NCBI GenBank assembly: GCA_964501365.1
Contig: CAZCST010000003.1
Span: 1 to 64,000 of the forward strand
Source: CAZAMB01 sp964501365
Lineage (GTDB): Bacteria > Planctomycetota > Phycisphaerae > UBA1845
Reading direction: 5' to 3'
Length of the DNA: 64,000 bases
Positions 50,229 to 58,790 of the stretch are shown here, piece after piece; position 1 is the first letter of the stretch, and every line of letters begins with the position of its first letter. The notes below the pieces were generated by a model. It did not search any database and was not told the origin of the DNA. It saw only the letters and a list, made by a program, of their open reading frames with translations. The position numbers were made by a program, and so were the translations under genes.

Positions 50229-51197
50229 ATGAAGATCGTGGTTACAGGTGGAGCGGGGTTTATCGGATCGCACTTGTGCGAGGCGTTGCTGCGCACCGGC
50301 CATAATGTTACGGCCCTGGATATCTTCGACAACTTCTACAACCCCGACATCAAACGTGGGAATATCAGAAATCTGCTATCGAACCCGGGCTTCAAACTGA
50401 TTGAGGGTGACATTCGTAACCCAGACGACGTGAAAAACGCAATCGGCGCCGGAACCGACGCCATTGTTCACCTCGCGGCCCGCGCCGGAGTCCGCCCCTC
50501 CATCGAGCAGCCCCTGCTCTATCAGGACGTAAACATTCGCGGCACGATGGTGCTCTTGGAGGCGGTGCGGCATGTCAGAGGCTGCAAGTTCATCTTCGGC
50601 AGCAGTTCCAGCGTCTACGGCAACAACGCGAAAGTCCCCTTCGCCGAGGACGACAACGTCGATTCCCCGATTTCACCATACGCGGCTACCAAGCGCGCCG
50701 GTGAATTACTCTGCCGCACCTACCACCACCTGTACGCCATTCCCACGACCTGCCTGCGATTTTTCACCGTGTACGGGCCCCGCCAGCGGCCGGACCTCGC
50801 CATTCACAAGTTCGCCCGGCTGATCGAGACCGGAAAACCCATCCCTGTTTTCGGCGACGGCTCCATGCAGCGCGATTACACTTACGTCGATGACATCGTT
50901 CGAGGCGTGCAACGGGCCATCGAGCGGTGCAGCGGATTTGCGACCTACAACCTCGGCAACTCCAGCCCGATTTCGCTCACTCAGCTCATCGCCGCTCTCG
51001 AATCGGCACTCGGCAAGAAGGCGATCATCGACCGACTCCCGCTCCAGCCCGGCGATGTGAATCGCACGTACGCCGATATCACCTTGGCCGCCCGCGATCT
51101 GGGCTTTTCTCCGCAAACCGACTTCCGCACCGGTCTCGCCCGATTCGTGGAATGGTTCCGCACAACTTCCTCTCCCCATGGGAGAGGACAGCGGTGA
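50229..51197 (+). CDS. UDP-glucuronate 4-epimerase-like NAD-dependent epimerase
   Basis: The product has 322 residues from ATG 50229, 7 bases after ugd. Features are VTGGAGFIGSHLCEALL, VHLAARAGVRPSIEQPLLYQ, SSSSVYGNNAKVPFAEDD, the catalytic YAATK, LRFFTVYGPRQRPDLA and the PGDVNRTYAD C-terminal motif. The AGVRPS and GPRQRPDLAIHKF segments are typical of enzymes making UDP-galacturonate from UDP-glucuronate. The last codons (SSPHGRGQR) and the stop lie inside a family A repeat, so the original C-terminus has been replaced by repeat sequence. Confidence 0.85.
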   Translation: MKIVVTGGAGFIGSHLCEALLRTGHNVTALDIFDNFYNPDIKRGNIRNLLSNPGFKLIEGDIRNPDDVKNAIGAGTDAIVHLAARAGVRPSIEQPLLYQDVNIRGTMVLLEAVRHVRGCKFIFGSSSSVYGNNAKVPFAEDDNVDSPISPYAATKRAGELLCRTYHHLYAIPTTCLRFFTVYGPRQRPDLAIHKFARLIETGKPIPVFGDGSMQRDYTYVDDIVRGVQRAIERCSGFATYNLGNSSPISLTQLIAALESALGKKAIIDRLPLQPGDVNRTYADITLAARDLGFSPQTDFRTGLARFVEWFRTTSSPHGRGQR

Positions 51198-51242
51198 GGG
51201 CGCTTTTCCCTCTCCCTCCCAGGGAGAGGGCCGGGGTGAGGG
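51168..51242 (+). repeat. Dispersed palindromic element (family A, double copy)
   Basis: Two units stand head to tail: CCTCTCCCCATGGGAGAGG plus GGTGAGGG, and CCCTCTCCCTCCCAGGGAGAGGG plus GGGGTGAGGG. Orientation is opposite to copies 1 and 2 (GGTGAGGG follows the hairpin instead of CCCTCACC preceding it). The first unit overlaps the end of the epimerase gene. Confidence 0.7.
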
Positions 51243-51337
51243 TAAGGACTTCCAAATACTGAATGGTTTCGTGCCTTCGTGGTGAACAGGCCGTTTCAGT
51301 CAGTGGTAAGACCTTCCGATAACTCAATTACCATTCC

Positions 51338-52258
51338 ATGAACTCGCAATTCGATCAACCATTGAATGCCCTGACCTTCGACGTCGAAGATTGGATTCAA
51401 TCCGTCTACAACGTTGACGCGCCGCTTACGGACTGCTTCATTCGCAATACCCATGCTGTCCTTGAGCTCCTCGCAGTACACAATGTGCGCGCCACGTTTT
51501 TTGTGCTCGGCCTGGCCGCCGAAAAATCGCCGGAATTGGTTCGCGCGATCCATGCGGCCGGACATGAGATCCAAAGCCATGGCCATGGCCACCGCCTCAT
51601 CCATACGCAGACACGCGCCCAATTCCGAGAAGACATCCGTCGCTCGAAGGCGTTGCTTGAAGACCTGATCACCCGGCCCATCACCGGTTACCGCGCCCCG
51701 GCCTTTTCCATCACCTGCCGCACCGTCTGGGCCCTCGACGAACTCGCCAACGCCGGCTTCGAGTATGACTCATCCATCTTCCCGATGCGCCTCCGCCGCT
51801 ACGGAATCAGTGGTACTCCGAGAACCCCATACCGGCTCCAGACGCCGAGCGGCGCGCAACTGCTCGAAATCCCGGTCTGCACCATGCAGCTTGGCCCGCT
51901 GCGCCTCCCGGCAGCCGGAGGCGGTTATCTACGTCTCGCGCCAGCCTGGTTCGTGGAGCTGGCCATTGCCCGCATGAACCAGCAGGGCCACCCGGCCGTG
52001 CTCTATATGCACCCCTACGAACTCGCCCCGCATGAATTCTCGCAGCTTCTGACTTCCATTCCCTGGCGTATCCGATTCCAGCAAGGGTTGGGTCGATCCA
52101 CGGTCGCCGCCAAGCTCAGTCGACTCGCGACGGAAATTCCCTTTGGAACGATTCGCGAGATGCTCGTCCAGTGTCGATGTGTGGAACCGGCGATGTTTGT
52201 CGGCCACGACGCACAAATCGATACCGGATTCCACGCCGTTGCCGCCCCGGTTGCTTGA
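51338..52258 (+). CDS. Polysaccharide deacetylase, XrtA/PEP-CTERM-locus type
   Basis: This 306-residue NodB-fold enzyme has the metal and catalytic residues in LTFDVEDW (acidic pair) and IQSHGHGH (histidines), then GYRAPAFSIT. The FDVEDW start and a C-terminal DUF3473-like region (LPAAGGGYLRL, PAVLYMHPYELAP) mark the subfamily found in exosortase-associated exopolysaccharide loci. It would remove N-acetyl groups from the polymer made from wecB/ugd/epimerase products. No exosortase gene is visible in the window, although sorting-signal proteins occur at its left edge. Confidence 0.88.
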   Translation: MNSQFDQPLNALTFDVEDWIQSVYNVDAPLTDCFIRNTHAVLELLAVHNVRATFFVLGLAAEKSPELVRAIHAAGHEIQSHGHGHRLIHTQTRAQFREDIRRSKALLEDLITRPITGYRAPAFSITCRTVWALDELANAGFEYDSSIFPMRLRRYGISGTPRTPYRLQTPSGAQLLEIPVCTMQLGPLRLPAAGGGYLRLAPAWFVELAIARMNQQGHPAVLYMHPYELAPHEFSQLLTSIPWRIRFQQGLGRSTVAAKLSRLATEIPFGTIREMLVQCRCVEPAMFVGHDAQIDTGFHAVAAPVA

Positions 52259-52330
52259 GCGCAGCGATTTTCCCCGTATATTTGGCTTCCTATCTTGATT
52301 ACGGGCGTCCTTACCCATTGGAGATTGACC

Positions 52331-54247
52331 ATGACCAGCAGGCACTTGATCCGGGCCAATTGGATTTGTCTTCTTTTCGCAGTTTTGTGCGCGCCGACGC
52401 TTTTGCGAGCCGAGGCGGGAAAAGGCATTGAGCCGTTTATCAAGATGCGCTGGCCCGGCGCGGGCAAGCTGGCTCCGGATGGCACCCTCTACTTCATCTA
52501 TAACCCCGACGGCATTAACCAGCTCTACAAGGTGGCCCCCGGCAAGACACAGAAGGATGCCGTCAAACTCACGACCTTTCAGGATGGTATTGGCGGATAC
52601 AACCTCAGCGACGACGGCAAGTGGATCGTCATTACGGCGGCCGTCGGCGGAAGCGAACAATTCAGCATGTACCTGCTCGATACCACCAGCGGCAAGATGG
52701 ACGATCTCTTCGTAAATCCAAAGTTCGTCTACGCCGGACCGACCTGGCGACGCGACTCGAAAGCGTTTGCATTCCGCGCCAACGATGAAACTCCCTCGGA
52801 CTTCCACATCTACACGGTCGATCTCGAGACGCGCAAGCCCAAGAAGGCCTATGCCGCCAAGGGATCACACGATGCGGTGGACTTCAATCGAGACGGAACA
52901 AAGCTGATGGTGATGAAGGAGATTTCGGCCACCTACAGCCAGCTTTTCGAAGTGAATCTCGCCAGCGGCGAAGCCCGCGAAATCACCCCCAAGGGTGAGG
53001 AGTGGAGTTTCGAGGGCGTCGGCTACACCGCCGATGACAAGCGCTTCATCGTCAACACGAACTACAAGGGCGATTTGATGGCCCTTCATTCCATCGATCT
53101 GGCTACCGGCAAAATCGAGCCGATCCTCACCGACCTTGCCGGCAAGGAAATCGACGGCGCCGCCTTCAACGACGAACGGACGATTCTGGCGGTGGCCGTC
53201 AACGAAGACGGATTCAGCACACTCCACCTGCGAAAAGCTGGCGATTTCTCACCCATGCAGGGTCCGACGCTGGCCAAGGGGCTGGTCGGCAACATCTATT
53301 TCCGCGGCCCCTACATGCTCTACTCGCTCGATAACGCCAATACCCCGGGCCTCGTCTACAAGTGGGACACAACCAAGCCCACGGAGCCCGGCGTTGTGCT
53401 GACGCAGGCCGATACGCAGGGCGTGGACGTAAGCAAGTTCCGCCTGCCCGAACTCGTGCAATACCCGTCCTTCGACGGCATGAAGATCCCGGCTTTCATT
53501 TACCTTCCAGCCGACTACCAGAAGGGGAAGAAGATTCCGTTTATCGTTCAGTACCACGGCGGGCCTGAGTCGCAGTTCCGCCCGTCGTTCAATCGCTCGT
53601 TCCAATACTTTGTTTCGCAAGGCTACGGCGTCATCGCACCCAATCCGCGCGGCAGCAGTGGCTACGGCAAGACGTTTCTCGAAGCCGACAACTACAAGAA
53701 CCGCGACAAGAGCGTGAAGGACGGCATCTGGGCGGCCAAGTACCTCGTCGATCAGGGCTACTCCGAGCCGCGCAAGATTGCCGCGTGGGGCGGCAGCTAC
53801 GGCGGCTTTATGACCATGGCCGTCATCACCGAAGCGCCGGAATTGTTCGGCGCCGCCTGTGATGTGGTGGGCGTCGTTAATTTTGAAACGTTTCTCGAAC
53901 AGACCAAGGATTACCGCCGGGCGCTGCGTGAAGTGGAGTATGGCCCGCTTACCGACCGTGAATTCCTTAAGTCGATTTCTCCGATCCACAAGGTGGACCG
54001 CATCACCACTCCACTGATGATCGCCCACGGTCTGAATGACCCGCGCGTCCCCGTCGGCGAGGCCATGCAGATCGCCGTCGCCCTTAAGAAGCGCGGTGCC
54101 GACGTTGCCGAACTCTACTTCCCGGATGAAGGCCACGGTTTCGCCAAGGAAGGCAACCGGTTGCTGTATTACCAGGAACTGGTGAAGTTTTTCGACGCGC
54201 ACTTGAAGACAACATCCAATCCGAAGTCGGCTCCGAATCAGGGATAA
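52331..54247 (+). CDS. Secreted prolyl oligopeptidase-family (S9) serine peptidase
   Basis: I take ATG 52331, giving 638 residues with a signal peptide (LIRANWICLLFAVLCAPTLL). An N-terminal beta-propeller (about 40-370) with TolB/WD-like repeats precedes an alpha/beta hydrolase domain. The catalytic triad is visible: Ser489 in WGGSYGGFM, Asp570 in GLNDPRVP and His602 in EGHGFAKEG. Members are dipeptidyl or acylaminoacyl peptidases that trim oligopeptides. The gene is 72 bases after the deacetylase and probably independent of the sugar genes. Confidence 0.9.
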   Translation: MTSRHLIRANWICLLFAVLCAPTLLRAEAGKGIEPFIKMRWPGAGKLAPDGTLYFIYNPDGINQLYKVAPGKTQKDAVKLTTFQDGIGGYNLSDDGKWIVITAAVGGSEQFSMYLLDTTSGKMDDLFVNPKFVYAGPTWRRDSKAFAFRANDETPSDFHIYTVDLETRKPKKAYAAKGSHDAVDFNRDGTKLMVMKEISATYSQLFEVNLASGEAREITPKGEEWSFEGVGYTADDKRFIVNTNYKGDLMALHSIDLATGKIEPILTDLAGKEIDGAAFNDERTILAVAVNEDGFSTLHLRKAGDFSPMQGPTLAKGLVGNIYFRGPYMLYSLDNANTPGLVYKWDTTKPTEPGVVLTQADTQGVDVSKFRLPELVQYPSFDGMKIPAFIYLPADYQKGKKIPFIVQYHGGPESQFRPSFNRSFQYFVSQGYGVIAPNPRGSSGYGKTFLEADNYKNRDKSVKDGIWAAKYLVDQGYSEPRKIAAWGGSYGGFMTMAVITEAPELFGAACDVVGVVNFETFLEQTKDYRRALREVEYGPLTDREFLKSISPIHKVDRITTPLMIAHGLNDPRVPVGEAMQIAVALKKRGADVAELYFPDEGHGFAKEGNRLLYYQELVKFFDAHLKTTSNPKSAPNQG

Positions 54248-54444
54248 CTCTCTAAAGAATGTAGGTAGCTACCTCTCACTTTGTGTAGATAAGAGGGTTG
54301 GTTGGACGAATCATCTGGGAGCAGCCCCAATCGCGGCCTGTGAATTTTCCGGATTTGCCAACCGCAAGGTAGCGGCTATACTCTCCGATTCTTCACTTTT
54401 TTCCGAGTTACCGCCCCTTGAGCGGTTGCGGATTGAGTGCGGAC

Positions 54445-54473
54445 TTGGGCGCTACGCGGCCAGGCGATAGAAT
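54445..54473 (+). promoter_or_regulatory. Probable promoter of the tRNA-Trp/secE operon
   Basis: TTGGGC (54445-54450) and TAGAAT (54468-54473) are spaced by 17 bases. The -10 box is a 5-of-6 match, while the -35 is only 3 of 6. The start point would be near 54480, about 9 bases before the tRNA. Confidence 0.5.
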
Positions 54474-54488
54474 GGCCGGGCTTGCAGT

Positions 54489-54561
54489 AGGAGCGTAGCT
54501 CAATTGGTAGAGCACCGGTTTCCAAAACCGGCGGTTGCGGGTTCGAGTCCCTCCGCTCCTG
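54489..54561 (+). tRNA. trnW: tRNA-Trp (anticodon CCA)
   Basis: The acceptor stem AGGAGCG pairs with CGCTCCT. The D arm is GCTC/GAGC with loop AATTGGTA. The anticodon stem CCGGT/ACCGG has loop TTCCAAA giving anticodon CCA at 54522-54524. The T loop is TTCGAGT. The T stem has one C-U mismatch. The 3' CCA is not encoded. It lies upstream of secE, as in many bacteria. Confidence 0.95.
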
Positions 54562-54588
54562 TGGTTTGAGGGACGCGATATGCAGGTT

Positions 54589-54652
54589 GTGCCACTGCTT
54601 CAAACAGTGGTTGTTGAACGGTTCTTGATTCACTGCTCAAGAGCAGTGGCAC
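54589..54652 (+). repeat. Palindromic element between tRNA-Trp and secE
   Basis: GTGCCACTGCT (54589-54599) is the perfect complement of AGCAGTGGCAC (54642-54652). The 3' arm can instead pair locally with CACTGCT (54631-54637), and the 5' part can pair with CAGTGG at 54605-54610, so two folds compete. The 3' arm ends about 12 bases before the secE start, next to its GGGCGG ribosome site. It resembles dispersed CCACTG palindromes of planctomycetes. Confidence 0.65.
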
Positions 54653-54664
54653 CTGGGCGGAACT

Positions 54665-55186
54665 ATGAGTAACGGTAACACAGGAACGGCAACCTACGAC
54701 GATGTGCAGGATTCGGTGGAGTCCGGTTCCGGACGGCAACAGCCTCCACGGCGAACGGCTCGCGGCGGTTCCGGCGGCGGATTTTTCACCCCCTACAAGC
54801 CCGAACAGGGCAAGGTCACACGTACGACTACGGTGGTGGCCGCAGGGGCGCTCATCGCGTGGGGAGCCTACTTCATCTACGACCGTTTGCAGGTCTATGA
54901 AGGCGACGATTGGTGGCGCATGCTGATCACGATCGGCATTCCGCTGGCATTCGCGATTGTGCTGGGTTCTTTTGCCTGGCGGTTTTCCTTCGCCCACTCG
55001 GGCACCGGCGACTTCATGATCGCCACCGAAGGCGAAATGAAGAAGGTGAGCTGGTCGAGCCGCCGCGAAATCATCGGCTCCACCAAAGTGGTCATTCTTT
55101 TCACCATCGCCATGGCGTTCTACTTGTTCATTATCGACTTTGGTTTCCAGCGATTCTTCCAGTGGATCGGGGTTCTAAAAAGGTAG
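54665..55186 (+). CDS. secE: Preprotein translocase subunit SecE
   Basis: At 173 residues it is longer than the E. coli or minimal SecE. After a disordered Gly/Ser-rich N-terminus there are two extra hydrophobic helices (TVVAAGALIAWGAYFIYD, MLITIGIPLAFAIVLGSFAW). The conserved core follows: EMKKVSWSSRREIIGSTKVV and the single helix that clamps SecY. Only the C-terminal 65 residues are the universal SecE part. It lies between tRNA-Trp and nusG (3-base gap), the standard place. Confidence 0.92.
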   Translation: MSNGNTGTATYDDVQDSVESGSGRQQPPRRTARGGSGGGFFTPYKPEQGKVTRTTTVVAAGALIAWGAYFIYDRLQVYEGDDWWRMLITIGIPLAFAIVLGSFAWRFSFAHSGTGDFMIATEGEMKKVSWSSRREIIGSTKVVILFTIAMAFYLFIIDFGFQRFFQWIGVLKR

Positions 55187-55189
55187 GAA

Positions 55190-55840
55190 ATGTCCCACGA
55201 ACAAGTGACAACCCCGGAAGCTCCCGTGGAAGGCGCCAGCCCGCCGGCTGCGACGATGGCCCTCCCGTCATCCACACTGGCCCAGCCGGGCATGAAGTGG
55301 TACGTGCTTCGCGTGGCCTCCAATAAGGAGGAATCGGTCCGCGACGCGCTGGTCCGCAAGGTGAAGATCGAGGGGCTGGAGCAGCGAATCGGCCGGATTC
55401 TGGTTCCCACGCTGAAAGAAAAGAAGATGAAGGCCGGCGTGCTCAAGATCGTCGAGCGCAAGCTGTATCCCGGCTACGTATTCGTGGAAATGGCAACCGA
55501 GCAGGACGGCTCGGTGAATGAAGGCGTCTGGTTCCTGATCAAGGAGACCAGCGGCGTCGGCGATTTCATCGGCTCCGACGGCAAGCCCACGAGCATGCCC
55601 GATCAGGACGTGACCGGAATGCTTGCGGCCTCAGAAAAGGCCGAGGAGCAGCCCGGGCTTTCCGGCCTCAACATTCACAAGGGCGATCAGGTCAAGATTA
55701 CGGACGGCGCTTTCGAGAGCTTCGAGGGCGAAGTGGAGGCCGTCGACGAAAAACGCGGCATGGTGTCGGTCATCGTGTCGATCTTCGGGCGGTCCACGCC
55801 GGTCGAGGTCGGCTACTGGCAGTTGGAAAAAGTTGAGTAA
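55190..55840 (+). CDS. nusG: Transcription elongation/antitermination factor NusG
   Basis: The 216-residue protein has an NGN domain (KWYVLRVASNKEESVRDALV, LYPGYVFVEM, VWFLIKETSGVGDFIG) that binds RNA polymerase. A C-terminal KOW domain (KGDQVKITDGAFESFEGEVE, VSIFGRSTPVEVGYWQLEKV) contacts Rho or ribosomal protein S10. An N-terminal extension of about 30 residues precedes the NGN. It follows secE by 3 bases and precedes rplK. Confidence 0.95.
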   Translation: MSHEQVTTPEAPVEGASPPAATMALPSSTLAQPGMKWYVLRVASNKEESVRDALVRKVKIEGLEQRIGRILVPTLKEKKMKAGVLKIVERKLYPGYVFVEMATEQDGSVNEGVWFLIKETSGVGDFIGSDGKPTSMPDQDVTGMLAASEKAEEQPGLSGLNIHKGDQVKITDGAFESFEGEVEAVDEKRGMVSVIVSIFGRSTPVEVGYWQLEKVE

Positions 55841-55846
55841 ACGATA

Positions 55847-55869
55847 AAGTTCAAACTTCAAAGTTCCAA
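55847..55869 (+). repeat. GTTCAAA heptamer-like repeat (family C part)
   Basis: AGTTCAAACTTCAAAGTTCC follows the nusG stop by a few bases, as family C copy 1 follows the stop of the gene at 25011. It lacks the C-run/G-run palindrome. It lies in the nusG-rplK gap. Confidence 0.45.
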
Positions 55870-55925
55870 AAAGGCGGATCCAATTCTTGGGCTTTGAATT
55901 TTAGCGTTTAAGTTTGGAGGTATTT

Positions 55926-56408
55926 GTGGGTAAGGCAGCAGCGCCGGCAAAAGGCGGCAAACCAGGTGGTGGCGGTGGAGGCGGCAAGAAGGAAGTCACC
56001 ACCCAGATCAAGCTTCAGGCCCCCGGCGGTCAGGCGACTCCGGCCCCGCCCATCGGCCCCGCGCTGGGTCAGCACGGCGTCAACATCGGACAGTTCGTTC
56101 AGCAGTTCAACGCCCAGACCGGCAACCTCAACGGCATGATCGTTTCCGTGGTCATTTCGGTCTATTCCGACCGTTCTTTCAGCTTCATCGTCAAGAGCCC
56201 GCCCGCCTCTGTCCTACTCAAGGATGCGGCCAAGGTCGCCAAGGGCAGCGGCGTGCCCAACAAGGACAAGGTGGGCACGGTCACCAAGGCCCAGCTTCGC
56301 GCCATCGCGGAGAAAAAGCTCCCCGACCTCAATTCCAACTCCGTCCAGGCCGCCGAGCGAGTCGTCGCCGGCACCGCTCGGTCGATGGGTATTGATATCG
56401 TGGATTGA
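55926..56408 (+). CDS. rplK: 50S ribosomal protein L11
   Basis: I choose GTG 55926 with GGAGG 7 bases upstream, giving 160 residues. The core is normal: TTQIKLQAPGGQATPAPPIG, ALGQHGVNIGQFVQQFNAQTG and the C-terminal rRNA-binding domain ending GTARSMGIDIVD. Before the core lies an unusual Gly/Lys/Ala extension of about 20 residues containing seven glycines in a row. L11 forms the GTPase-associated centre with 23S rRNA. Confidence 0.93.
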   Translation: MGKAAAPAKGGKPGGGGGGGKKEVTTQIKLQAPGGQATPAPPIGPALGQHGVNIGQFVQQFNAQTGNLNGMIVSVVISVYSDRSFSFIVKSPPASVLLKDAAKVAKGSGVPNKDKVGTVTKAQLRAIAEKKLPDLNSNSVQAAERVVAGTARSMGIDIVD

Positions 56409-56558
56409 ACCTAACGGGTGTCCCGCCGTCCTTGACAACTGACGGCCCTTACCGTAAAAAGCCCCGTTTCGGCTGGCGGAGCCTCCTGAATTCACAGTAT
56501 TGGTAATTTCGCATGACGGCGGTTCGCCGGGCCATGCGTGTCGGATAGGAACAAGGCC

Positions 56559-57287
56559 ATGGCGGATCGCAGCGTACAGTACAGAAAACAGCTTGAAACT
56601 CGGGGCGACAACAAGACGCTTGTCAGTGTCGATGACGCCGTTTCAAAGGTTAAGAAGATGGCCGCGATCAAGGGCGATCGCACCTACAAGAATGGTCGTC
56701 GCCGCAAGTCGAAGGACCAGACGGTGGACATCGTGCTGAATCTGGGCATTGATCCCAAGCAGGCCGACCAGATGCTTCGCGGCGCAATCTCCCTCCCCAA
56801 GGGGCTGGGCAAGTCGCGCTCGGTCATCGTCTTTTGCGATGCCAATACCGCAGAGGCCGCCAAGGCCGCCGGCGCAAAGGAGGCCGGCGCAGAGGAACTG
56901 GTGGCCAAGGTCGAAGGCGGCTGGTCTGATTTTGATGTAGCCATCGCACATCCTTCGATGATGGGCAAGGTCGGAAAGCTTGGTCGCGTGCTGGGTCCGC
57001 AGGGCAAGATGCCAACGCCAAAGGCGGGCACCGTTACGCCGGACATCGTCAACGCGGTCAAGGAATTCGCCGCAGGCCGTATCGAGTTCCGCAATGACGA
57101 CGGCGGGAATGTGCATCTTCCGGTGGGCAAGGCGAGCTTCGCCGAAGGTGATTTGAAGGCGAACATCGAGGCGGTGATCGAGCATTTCCGCAAGCTGAAG
57201 CCTGCAACCGCCAAGGGGCATTACTTCAAGAAAGTGTCCATTTCGGCGACGCGCTCGCCGTCCGTCCTGCTGGAAGTCAGCGCATAA
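56559..57287 (+). CDS. rplA: 50S ribosomal protein L1
   Basis: The product has 242 residues from ATG 56559 (AAGG upstream); GTG 56538 is a weaker choice. Features are DRTYKNGRRRKSKDQTVDIV, LNLGIDPKQADQMLRGAISL, DVAIAHPSMMGKVGKLGRVL, GPQGKMPTPKAGTVTPDI and the C-terminal VSISATRSPSVLLEVSA. L1 forms the stalk by the E site and usually represses its own operon by binding the rplK-rplA mRNA. The 150-base gap before it could hold such a site, but I cannot point to it. Confidence 0.93.
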   Translation: MADRSVQYRKQLETRGDNKTLVSVDDAVSKVKKMAAIKGDRTYKNGRRRKSKDQTVDIVLNLGIDPKQADQMLRGAISLPKGLGKSRSVIVFCDANTAEAAKAAGAKEAGAEELVAKVEGGWSDFDVAIAHPSMMGKVGKLGRVLGPQGKMPTPKAGTVTPDIVNAVKEFAAGRIEFRNDDGGNVHLPVGKASFAEGDLKANIEAVIEHFRKLKPATAKGHYFKKVSISATRSPSVLLEVSA

Positions 57288-57356
57288 CGCGGTTTCCCAA
57301 TGAATTCAATAGTGTGTCGGGCCGCTGGGCCTGCTGAGAAATAAGAGCGAGGATGT

Positions 57357-57869
57357 ATGAGCAAGCTGGTGAAATCGCTGGTTACGGACGAACTCAAGGC
57401 CAAGTATTCCGGCGTGAGTAGTGCGCTGGTGCTCGACGTAACCGGCATGGACGTGCATTCCCAGGAAAAGCTTCGCAAGACCCTGCGGACCAAGTCCGCA
57501 CGGCTGCAGATCGTCAAGAACAGCCTGGCTCGCCGGGCGTTTGCGGGCGGTCCGCTTGAGCCGCTGGGCAAGTCGATGGAAGGCCCGTGTGCCGTGGTGG
57601 TGGCCAAGGAGTCCTTGGTTGATGTGGCCAAGATGCTCATCGACGCGGCCAAGGAGTTTCAGAAGCTCAAGTTCAAGAAGGCGATTTTCGACGGCGATCC
57701 CTCGTTGATGACGGTTGAAGAGCTGTCAAAGATGAAGGGCAAGCGAGAGCTGATCGGCGAAGTGTTGATGTTGGTTTCATCGCCGGGCCGTGCGATCGCT
57801 GGTTGCTTGCGAAGTCCGGGCGGCAAGATTGCGGGCTGCATCAAGTCCATGGCGGACAAGGCCGCTTGA
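57357..57869 (+). CDS. rplJ: 50S ribosomal protein L10
   Basis: The 170-residue protein begins MSKLVKSLVTDELKAKYSGV and has the L10 pattern EKLRKTLRTKSARLQIVKNS, LARRAF and GPCAVVV, with a helical C-terminus that binds L7/L12 dimers. GAGGA precedes the ATG. The order L11-L1-L10-L12 is the standard one. The 215-base gap to rplL is longer than usual. Confidence 0.93.
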   Translation: MSKLVKSLVTDELKAKYSGVSSALVLDVTGMDVHSQEKLRKTLRTKSARLQIVKNSLARRAFAGGPLEPLGKSMEGPCAVVVAKESLVDVAKMLIDAAKEFQKLKFKKAIFDGDPSLMTVEELSKMKGKRELIGEVLMLVSSPGRAIAGCLRSPGGKIAGCIKSMADKAA

Positions 57870-58084
57870 GTCTTGGTTTTTTCAGTGCCGCGACCGTGAA
57901 GGAGCGGCGTTGGAAACCAATGACGGCGAAATGTCGTTGGATGGGACAAGCTGAAGTTTGCGGCTTGAAATACAAAACTTTGATCGTTGCATGCTGAGTG
58001 GTCCGCATAGTCGGATGAAATGACCCGCAGTGGGTGGGTCGCCTGTCGGCGTGGCGAAGTTACCTAAAAGGATGATGGTGTCTC

Positions 58085-58486
58085 ATGGCAGGAGCAGTAG
58101 CGGATTTTCCCGCAAAAATAACGGAACTCGCGGATAAGCTTGTCGGTCTCTCTATCAAGGAAGCCCAAAACCTCGTTGATTGCCTGAAGGCCGTTCACGG
58201 TATCGAGCCTGCTGGCGGCGGCGTCATGATGGCGGCCGGCCCCGGAGCGGCAGCTGCGGCTCCCGCCGAGGAAAAGACCTCCTTTGATGTCATTCTGGCG
58301 GCCGCCGGCGACAAGAAGATCCAGGTCATCAAGGTTGTCCGTGCGATCACCGGTCTGGGCCTCAAGGAAGCCAAGGACTTGGTGGAAGGCGCTCCCAAGC
58401 CCCTCAAGCAGGGTGTTTCCAAGGAAGACGCTGACAAGATCAAGAAGGAAATCGAGGAATCTGGCGGCGCCATTACGATTCAGTAA
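58085..58486 (+). CDS. rplL: 50S ribosomal protein L7/L12
   Basis: The 133-residue protein has an N-terminal dimerisation domain (ITELADKLVGLSIKEAQNLV), an Ala/Gly hinge (about residues 46-65) and the factor-binding C-terminal domain (KTSFDVILAAAGDKKIQVIK, VVRAITGLGLKEAKDLVEGA). It forms the stalk that recruits elongation factors. The hinge and length are normal. Confidence 0.95.
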   Translation: MAGAVADFPAKITELADKLVGLSIKEAQNLVDCLKAVHGIEPAGGGVMMAAGPGAAAAAPAEEKTSFDVILAAAGDKKIQVIKVVRAITGLGLKEAKDLVEGAPKPLKQGVSKEDADKIKKEIEESGGAITIQ

Positions 58487-58790
58487 CGCTGCGGATTGGC
58501 CTTTTCGAACGATGTGCCCGGCTGGAGCGTAGTATTGCAGCTGGTGGCAATGGGGCATGGCCGGCGGGTTGTGCCTGACGGAATCTTGAAATTTCACTTC
58601 GCGGCCTCGCGAGAACGACCGGATGAATGGGACGTCCGGTGTATCAGATGCGAGGCTCACCGAAATCAGGTCCCTCCGAAATGTGGTTGGTCTGGTGTGC
58701 CGCTCAGAAAAGGGGCGGCGCACCGGTCCGGCCTTTTCTGCGCTTTGGCGATCCAACATAGCGACGACTTAAAAACGAGGGTCACTTCGA
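58487..58790 (+). other. rplL-rpoB intergenic leader with hairpin
   Basis: This gap is 304 bases long. CAGAAAAGG (58705-58713) pairs with CCTTTTCTG (58732-58740), with some inner pairing around GGTCC. There is no T-run after it, so it is not a classic terminator; an RNA-processing or attenuation site is possible, as between rplL and rpoB in E. coli. I see no small gene in the gap. Confidence 0.5.

Noticed and set aside
48677..50332. 551-codon open frame on the minus strand opposite wecB/ugd
   Set aside because: It spans two well-identified genes on the other strand and its translation resembles no protein; it is a shadow of their codon use.
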